A stretch of DNA of 64,000 nt from Tolypeutes matacus (lineage: Eukaryota; Chordata; Mammalia; Cingulata; Chlamyphoridae): contig JAKSZT010005175.1 of NCBI GenBank assembly GCA_026826555.1, positions 1,292,902 through 1,356,901 of the forward strand, read 5' to 3'. The notes under the pieces are model-generated. The model was not told the origin of the DNA. It saw only the letters and a list, made by a program, of their open reading frames with translations, and did no database searches. Below are positions 58,195 through 64,000 of this stretch, piece after piece (the stretch's first letter is position 1; every line of letters begins with the position of its first letter). The position numbers and the translations under genes are program-made.

Positions 58195-60368
58195 TTAAAT
58201 ATTCAAAAAACCAACTGTTTCCTTACATGCAGTCTATCATTATTATTTTACATTGATTACATTGAATCATTACTTTTACATTGAACATAATTTCTTTATT
58301 TTGTATCAGTTTTTATAGAAAATTAATTTATTTAGTCTTTTTTCCACTCTATATCATCTGGAGGATTGATTTCAACTTTCCTTTTACATTTATTAGACCA
58401 GTTGGTATTCAAAACTGTACCACCAGACTCTATAACCAATTTGTTCATGACATGTTACACTTCATGAGAACCATATGAATAGATTTGCTGAAACGATTTG
58501 TTTAAAGCTTCATCTCCACCTTCTCAGTCTTTTTTTTTTCTTTGCCCTCACCAACCAATGTATCCGAATTTCTTGCATAATGGGATCATGATGGATATAT
58601 ATTCTTTTCATCTGCTCTAAACTCTTTTTACTTAGGCACAACTCCTTGATCCTCTAGCTTTACCTATCTCACAACCTCTGGATTTTTCATTTTCATTTGG
58701 GATGCAGAGAACTCAGATTCTATTCCATTCTGATGCAGTGTATTATCTGATACCTAAAAAAAAGTGGTATTCTTACTTGATTCTCAGTCATCTATCTTAT
58801 GTATATTAGAAAATATTTTATGTATTACATGATAGTTAAATTTAAGTCATCAAATGTGTTTTCATAAATATCATTTTTTTAATAATCAAGTAGGATGACC
58901 TTCATGAATCCCCTAGAGAGTATTTTAAGTGTCAGTATGAAATCAATGTTTATCCCTTAGCACCTATATCATATGTCATCTAAAATGATTTTAGAGCACT
59001 TTATACCTATGTCATATCTGCCCCTCATCATATAATCAGGGACTGTGTTTCATAATTCCTGGTATTTCCCTATAGGAACTAACAGAGTTTTGGATACATA
59101 ATACTTTTGTGAATAAGCATTCTATATTTAGTTTAAGGGACGTATACTAAAAAATTCCATTATCTATGCTTAGAAGAGAATACAAGGTCCTGGCAAAACT
59201 TGTAATGTCATATTATAAACCCCAAGTAAATACCTATTCAGATATGAAAAAAGCAAATTATTTTTAAGTGCTAATTATTACAAAGAATGGAAACAAAGAG
59301 TTACAATGTTTATCATCTTTTATTATCTGTATGGTGACAATTAGCTGTTATTTTATTCTGTCCAATGACAGTTGTAAGTAGAAATGTGGGATATAATCTC
59401 TGAAATCTTCAATACTAGTTTTCTCTCTCAAATTCAGTATTTCTCAATACTTCTCAAGGAAACTGAATTATTGACATAAAGCTTTTAGCATTTCTTTTAT
59501 GACATCAAGAATCATTTTGTGAGGGAAAAATAATTTTAGAAAATGATTAAGAAACTTAAAGTTCTGTGTTTGTGAATTATTATTTTTTTATTATATCAAT
59601 TTAAATAGGAAAATCTCTTCTAGGAAACTATATGTTTGGGAGAAAAAGATCAGAGATTTATTCTCCCTTAAAATAGCATGCATTTTTTTTCTGAGTGAGT
59701 CATAGAAGCATCTGAAAATTTTGAGCATAAAATCTTCTTTACATGTTGACTTGTTGAATCTTGATTCTCAATTTTATAGTGTTCTAAAATAAATATAAAA
59801 TATCAATAGAAAAATCATATCAACATAAAAGAGTTCATACTTAACTGTTAGATTTGGTTATAGCTGTTTTTTCCCTTCAGTAGAACAGCATAAGTACAAT
59901 GTTTAAAATTAAACATTTATATTGATTCAGTAAGACATTTTTATATTAGTAAAAAAAAAAAACTAATTGGAGCTCACATCTTTCAGAATATATGTGCTTT
60001 CAAAATACCAAGTTATCTATAATGAAAAATAGCTCTTTTATGCTACCAGATTATTCCTTTCTCACATTTAGCCTTAATATTTAACTTGATGCCTCTGCTT
60101 GCAACTCATTCTAATTTGTTTTTCTAGACACATTGGCTAAATCATCTTAACCTACAGCATCCCTATGGAATTTGGTTCCCTCCCCAACTATATCTTGGCA
60201 AGAAGCAAGCATACCCAGGACAGAGCAACTGTCCACTATACTCACTGGAGAAAATGCAAACTCAAAGTTGTATTATTTGAGGCCCTTTCTCACCTCCACT
60301 TTTCTTACTGTTTTTTTCACTTGATTTCTCTAGCTGAACCTTGGAAAATAGCAACACTGGCTTCATCA
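58195..60368. other. Unassigned AT-rich DNA
   Basis: No recognisable gene or repeat over 2.1 kb. The frame at 60,165-60,392 (75 codons) shows no domain. Confidence 0.5.
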
Positions 60369-60371
60369 CAC

Positions 60372-60920
60372 TGTAGCCATTTGGCAGATTGATGTATTTA
60401 TGAATTCCAAAAATCTATATTAGATTATGCTTGTAAACTGTTATGTTAATCTGGGCACGATTAAGTTATGATTAAGGCATTGACTGGGCCACATCAGAAG
60501 GGCGTTCAGCCTCACCCCTTGGTGGGTGGGAGAAATAAATATAAAAGGTAAGGCAAAGGACAGAGGGAGCTGTTCTGATGTTGGAGTTTTGATGCTGGAG
60601 CCAGGGAGGTGAGCAGACAGAGGAGCTTGGTTGTGAGGAAGGAGATAAGGCCCCATGATAGAGATGAGCTGCTCCCCTGAGAGTTTACAGCTGGCCTTGT
60701 GTAGAGAAGCAAAGCCTAGAGAGCCTTATAGTCTACAGCCAACCGGGAAGAGAGGAACCCAAGAAGCCTGAACCCTGGCAAACAATGGACTTTGGTGAGG
60801 GAACAAACTTAAGCTTTATGGCCTGGTAACTGTGAACTTCTACCCCAAATAAATACCATTTATAAAGACCAATCTATTTCTGATATTTTTGCATTAGCAC
60901 CCCTTTGGCTGACTAATACA
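60372..60920 (+). mobile_element. Solo LTR, family L1v (plus), with 5-bp target-site duplication CACAC
   Basis: It starts TGTAGCCATTTGGCAGATTG and ends CCCTTTGGCTGACTAATACA, with the same interior as the copies at 51.7 and 54.3 kb (TTGGTGGGTGGGAGAAATAA, TACAGCTGGCCTTGTGTAG, GGCCTGGTAACTGTGAAC, AATAAATACCATTTATAAAG). Exact CACAC lies at 60,367-60,371 and 60,921-60,925. The length is 549 bp. Reading frames within it on the minus strand are not coding. Confidence 0.92.
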
Positions 60921-61094
60921 CACACCATTATCATCACTATATGTCAATGCTTTATTTATGGTATTCTAATTTTTTAACTAACAAAACTAGTTGAAGAACT
61001 AATCAATTAATTTTTGACATGGACAATATGCATGCTATATCTAGGTATACCTTTATTCTGTGTTAAATATAAACATTTTAAATTTGGAGTATAT

Positions 61095-61596
61095 TGGAGC
61101 AGGCTAGTTTAAGGAATAAAATGATGAAAACCACGGCTGTGAAACACATGGCCATGGGAAACCTCTCTCAGAGAAGGCCCCCACAAGATGGTGACTGGAA
61201 GAACCTCATGACAATTCCTCATTTGGAATGGGATTTCATCCGGGATCAAGGAAAAGCCCCAGATAGTCTCAAAGGGCCTTGTCACTGGGCCCCCTAGGGA
61301 GTTGATGAGTGGGATAATCAATCAAAACGGCAAATAACTGGGACCCCTCTCTGAAATTAGCAAGTGGGAGGAATAATTAATGGTTTAAAAAGCCAGAACA
61401 GAGACTAAATAGATCCTTTTGACCTTTTCTGCCCTTTTTCCCTCTCTCTGCCTGGACCAGCCCACAAGTCTAACTGTTATTTTCTCCCATTTCTCTTCTC
61501 TTATTTTCTTAATAAACTACTGGCCTAACTAAACTGGCATGTACTTAAATTCTTTTTTGTAACATAGCCAAAACCTAGAGAAAATCCAGCACAACA
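61095..61596 (+). mobile_element. Solo LTR, family L2a (plus)
   Basis: It begins TGGAGCAGGCTAGTTTAAGG. Interior landmarks are CATGGGAAACCTCTCTCAGA, GTCACTGGGCCCCCTAGGGA and a T/C-rich CTTTTCTGCCCTTTTTCCCT. AATAAACTACTGGCC is the polyadenylation segment near 61,511, and the copy ends AAAATCCAGCACAACA. It matches the reverse complement of 42,064-42,708. It lies opposite in orientation to the partial copy at the right edge, so the two are separate insertions and not the LTRs of one provirus. Confidence 0.85.
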
Positions 61597-61599
61597 CTA

Positions 61600-62315
61600 T
61601 CACAGGAATGTGAACACTACAGGGTCTGCTCTAATTTACAATCTACTTCCTTATTCATCATGAAAATAATTTATTAGATGTAAGTGAGATTTATGTACTC
61701 ACTCCTCTATCATATTCTAATTTGGAACAAAATGCTTTTGGTACATTTGTCTTTTCTCTCTCTCTTTCTATTTATTCCAAGTCTGAGCTCACCATGCTTG
61801 CCCCAGTTTCTCTTCTTCTTGACTGCCTGTAGAGATATGCAACTTATATTTTCTACAACTTAACTTAAACTTATATTTTCTTATACTGTTCTTCAATGTA
61901 CAATGGAACAGAATAGAAAGTTCAGAAATAAACCAACATATATATGATGAATTTGTTTCCAACAAAATTGCAATGGCAGTTCAGTAGAGAAAGGATAATC
62001 TTCAACAATTATTACTGGAACAATTAGATTCCTATATTTATGAATGAATTAAATCTACATCTTAAACCACTATAAAAATTACCTCAATTGGGATTATAAA
62101 CCTGAAAATAAATTCTAAAAAGCTAAAACTTCTAAAAGAATATATAGAAGAAAGCTTTTGTGGCCATAGGTTAGGCAAAATTTTCTATATACAACAGGGT
62201 ATCACTGTTCTTCATGACTATTTTCAAGGTCTTCATAGCTGTGGCTTCATGTATTTTGTCTATTTTATAAGTTGTTTCAGTCTTGAGGTAAACCAAGTCT
62301 TGCTACTCCATCTTG
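61600..62315. other. Unassigned intergenic DNA
   Basis: About 61,900-62,170 (GAATAGAAAGTTCAGAAATAA, ACCTCAATTGGGATTATAAA) loosely resembles old L1 ORF2 text. The rest is unassigned. Confidence 0.4.
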
Positions 62316-62317
62316 GC

Positions 62318-62864
62318 TGTAAGGTAGAAGTGTTGGTATCATAAATTTGTTACTGAGGGTTAAGAAGTAACAAATGATTATGATTACTGAAGCATTATAT
62401 AATTGCCTTTTTACTCTCTAGTATATTGTAGAAGAGCCAGAAGTAAGTACCTGTAATTACTGAAACTTGCTGAATTAGAATCTAGATGCCTTGATCTCTG
62501 ATAATGATTGGAAAACTATATAACCTTTATCTGGTGATTGTAAAATCCTTGGGCCTGACCCCTTTTTGAAACCCTCCTCCTGTTTTTCAACTTTAAAGTC
62601 TTATGGTCACTAGAGTGCTCCTTAATGGTATTAATGAAAGAAGTACCCCAATTACTCATTAGCATAAACATGCCTGTCTTTGGTTACTATCAAACTGTCA
62701 GAATTTCTGCAGTTCAGGGAGACAGATTTTAGGTGATTATGCCATCTGAGCTCCTTTATATGTGCTAGCAACAAAACTCTTTCTCTCTCTGAAGTCCCTG
62801 TGTCTCAGGAATTGGTCATTGAAGTACATCAGGCAGAAAAGTAATTTGCTTTTGCTTGTTCACA
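62318..62864 (+). mobile_element. ERV LTR 3' portion followed by a primer-binding-site-like sequence
   Basis: The segment ends TTGTTCACA, and TTTGGTGACGCTGGCTAG follows (about 62,867-62,884), which is the layout of an LTR end plus a tRNA primer-binding site starting TGG. LTR-like parts are CAGGGAGACAGATTTTAGG near 62,716, a TATA-like TTTATATGTGC near 62,754 and a C/T-rich U5 (TCTTTCTCTCTCTGAAG). The left limit at TGTAAGG (62,318) is a guess. No AATAAA is obvious. Class I (gammaretrovirus-like) is inferred from the form of the LTR-PBS junction. Confidence 0.55.
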
Positions 62865-63320
62865 ATTTGGTGACGCTGGCTAGACCAAGGACAAAGGATT
62901 CTTGAAGAATGAGTCCAACTGCCTGAGGTCCTGGGAGAGGTAAGCATGGTTATCAAGCTTTTTGTGGCCATTAGACCTTGTAGGTCTAAAAGCTCAGCAG
63001 TTGGGCTTTTCCTATGTTGCTGGCACTCCAGGCCCTATGGTGCTCTAAAGCTTCAAAGAGAGAAATGGTTCCAGTTCTAAGTCTGGACATCTGACTGGGT
63101 GACTGACTCATCAAAGTAGAAGTGGATTGGGAAGTTCATTAATTGGGTCAAGACCTCTAAACCTGATTTTTAAGAACCTGGGTCCTGCTTCTTGAATTAT
63201 CTCCCTTACTCTGACCTCTATACCTGTTTCTGAGTACCAGTCTGTACAGAGTTTTAGGCCATGATCTGAGTCTGTTGAGTATATTCCTGAGAAATAAGTA
63301 ACCCAGGAGTGAATTGGTAT
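62865..63320 (+). mobile_element. Possible ERV leader sequence downstream of the primer-binding site
   Basis: No coding potential. GGTCCTGGGAGAGGTAAGCA at about 62,925-62,945 resembles a splice-donor context (AG|GTAAG), as retroviral leaders have. No gag-like text follows, and the segment fades near 63,320, so the element was truncated. Confidence 0.35.
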
Positions 63321-63655
63321 TTAGTAAAATACAGTGTTAAGTATCTGTTTGTTCATTTTTCTGTTACTTAGATACAGTAAGTGTTGTGTCTCTTTAAATT
63401 GCTAATTGGTATTTTATTGCATTTGTATTGCTCGAGTTTTCTTAATTCTTTACTGATTACTGAAATACTCTTAATTATGAAATTATAATTCTAATAGCAT
63501 TCCTAGATATAGATCTTTAGGTTGTATTTGAAAAACTGGAAAAATTTTAGCCACAAGTCTATGAAAAAGCAGGAAATAGTTTATTTCTGTAGCAAATTCT
63601 GGCTTCAATATGATTCAGAATCAGAAAAGAGATGGCCAAAGTACAATTGTGTTGC
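63320..63655. other. Unassigned intergenic DNA
   Basis: No gene or repeat recognised. A 10-base unit, GTTGCTGGAT, is repeated in tandem at the start of the LTR that follows (63,651-63,670). Confidence 0.4.
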
Positions 63656-63659
63656 TGGA

Positions 63660-64000
63660 TGTTGCTGGATTTTCTCTAGGTTCTTGGTTATGTTACATAA
63701 ATAAATTTAAGTACATGCCGGTTTAGTTAGGCCAGTAGTTTATTAATAAAATGAGAGAAGAGAAAGAAAAATAACAGCTTATGGGACCCAGCTCTACTTG
63801 CATGCTGGTCCAGTCAGAGTGAGGAAAAAGGGCAAAAAAGGGCTAAAAAGGGTTAAAAGGGCTGATTTACAGACTACAAGTCCCCTTTACAGATTACAAG
63901 TCCCCAGGTCTACTTACATACTGGTCCAGGCAGGAAGAGAAAGGGCATAACAGGGGGAAGAAGATTTAACTTCCGTGCTTGCATTTTCAACCATTAATTA
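63660..64000 (-). mobile_element. LTR, family L2a (minus), cut by the right edge
   Basis: On the plus strand it begins TGTTGCTGGATTTTCTCTAG. It continues GCCAGTAGTTTATTAATAAA, AAGGGCTGATTTACAGACTA and AGGTCTACTTACATACTGG, parallel to 42,064-42,360. An internal duplication of AGATTACAAGTCCCC-like text is present, as in the 42-kb copy. Whether internal viral sequence follows cannot be seen. Confidence 0.85.

Noticed and set aside
61095..64000. One provirus bounded by the LTRs at 61.1 and 63.7 kb
   Set aside because: The two LTRs are in opposite orientation and no gag, pol or env text lies between them.

Overview
This is AT-rich, CpG-poor mammalian DNA with no intact gene that I can support. 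The best lineage clue is a tRNA-derived SINE type whose head starts GGGAAGCGG or G(G)AGYGGATGTGGCTCAA, with a GGTTCGGTTCC-type B box and, in the longer copies, a tail of repeated GAGCARACA units. From memory this is typical of Xenarthra (armadillos, sloths, anteaters), so the host is probably xenarthran; the species is not fixed. About half or more of the window is recognisable transposon debris.

Gene-derived content is entirely broken. Positions 1-660 hold an intronless minus-strand copy of TUSC3, an oligosaccharyltransferase OST3/OST6-family subunit, cut by the left edge. Three class II olfactory receptor pseudogenes lie about 20 kb apart, all on the minus strand (13.9-14.8, 32.6-33.6 and 55.7-56.6 kb), so the locus is probably the edge or a decayed part of an olfactory receptor cluster. 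A degraded C2H2 (probably KRAB-type) zinc-finger pseudogene lies at 43.65-45.5 kb.

Repeat layout, left to right: antisense then sense L1 pieces (0.8-3.8 kb); a tandem duplication of unique DNA with a 711-bp offset (6.55-7.77 kb); a minus-strand dimeric SINE (8.5-9.0 kb); a minus-strand L1 with its 5'UTR (9.4-12.2 kb); an inverted pair of a long non-coding repeat, here called XR (16.4-17.96 kb minus, 18.05-20.8 kb plus), the plus copy carrying a solo LTR; a plus-strand L1 with 5'UTR, ORF1 and ORF2 remnants (23.8-28.6 kb) running into a third XR copy (28.6-31.2 kb); two dimeric SINEs (39.3 and 40.2 kb); a fourth XR copy (46.2-47.3 kb) abutting a long L1 (47.3-53.7 kb) that carries a nested LTR; and an LTR-rich right end (54.3-55.6 and 60.4-64.0 kb).

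No functional gene system, CRISPR, tRNA or rRNA gene was found. The most interesting material is repeat biology: a dimeric SINE family supported by three copies with clean target-site duplications, a tRNA-like Pol III module inside the 5'UTR of two separate L1 copies, the XR repeat with multiple 3'-end modules, and solo LTRs whose integration sites can be read to the base.
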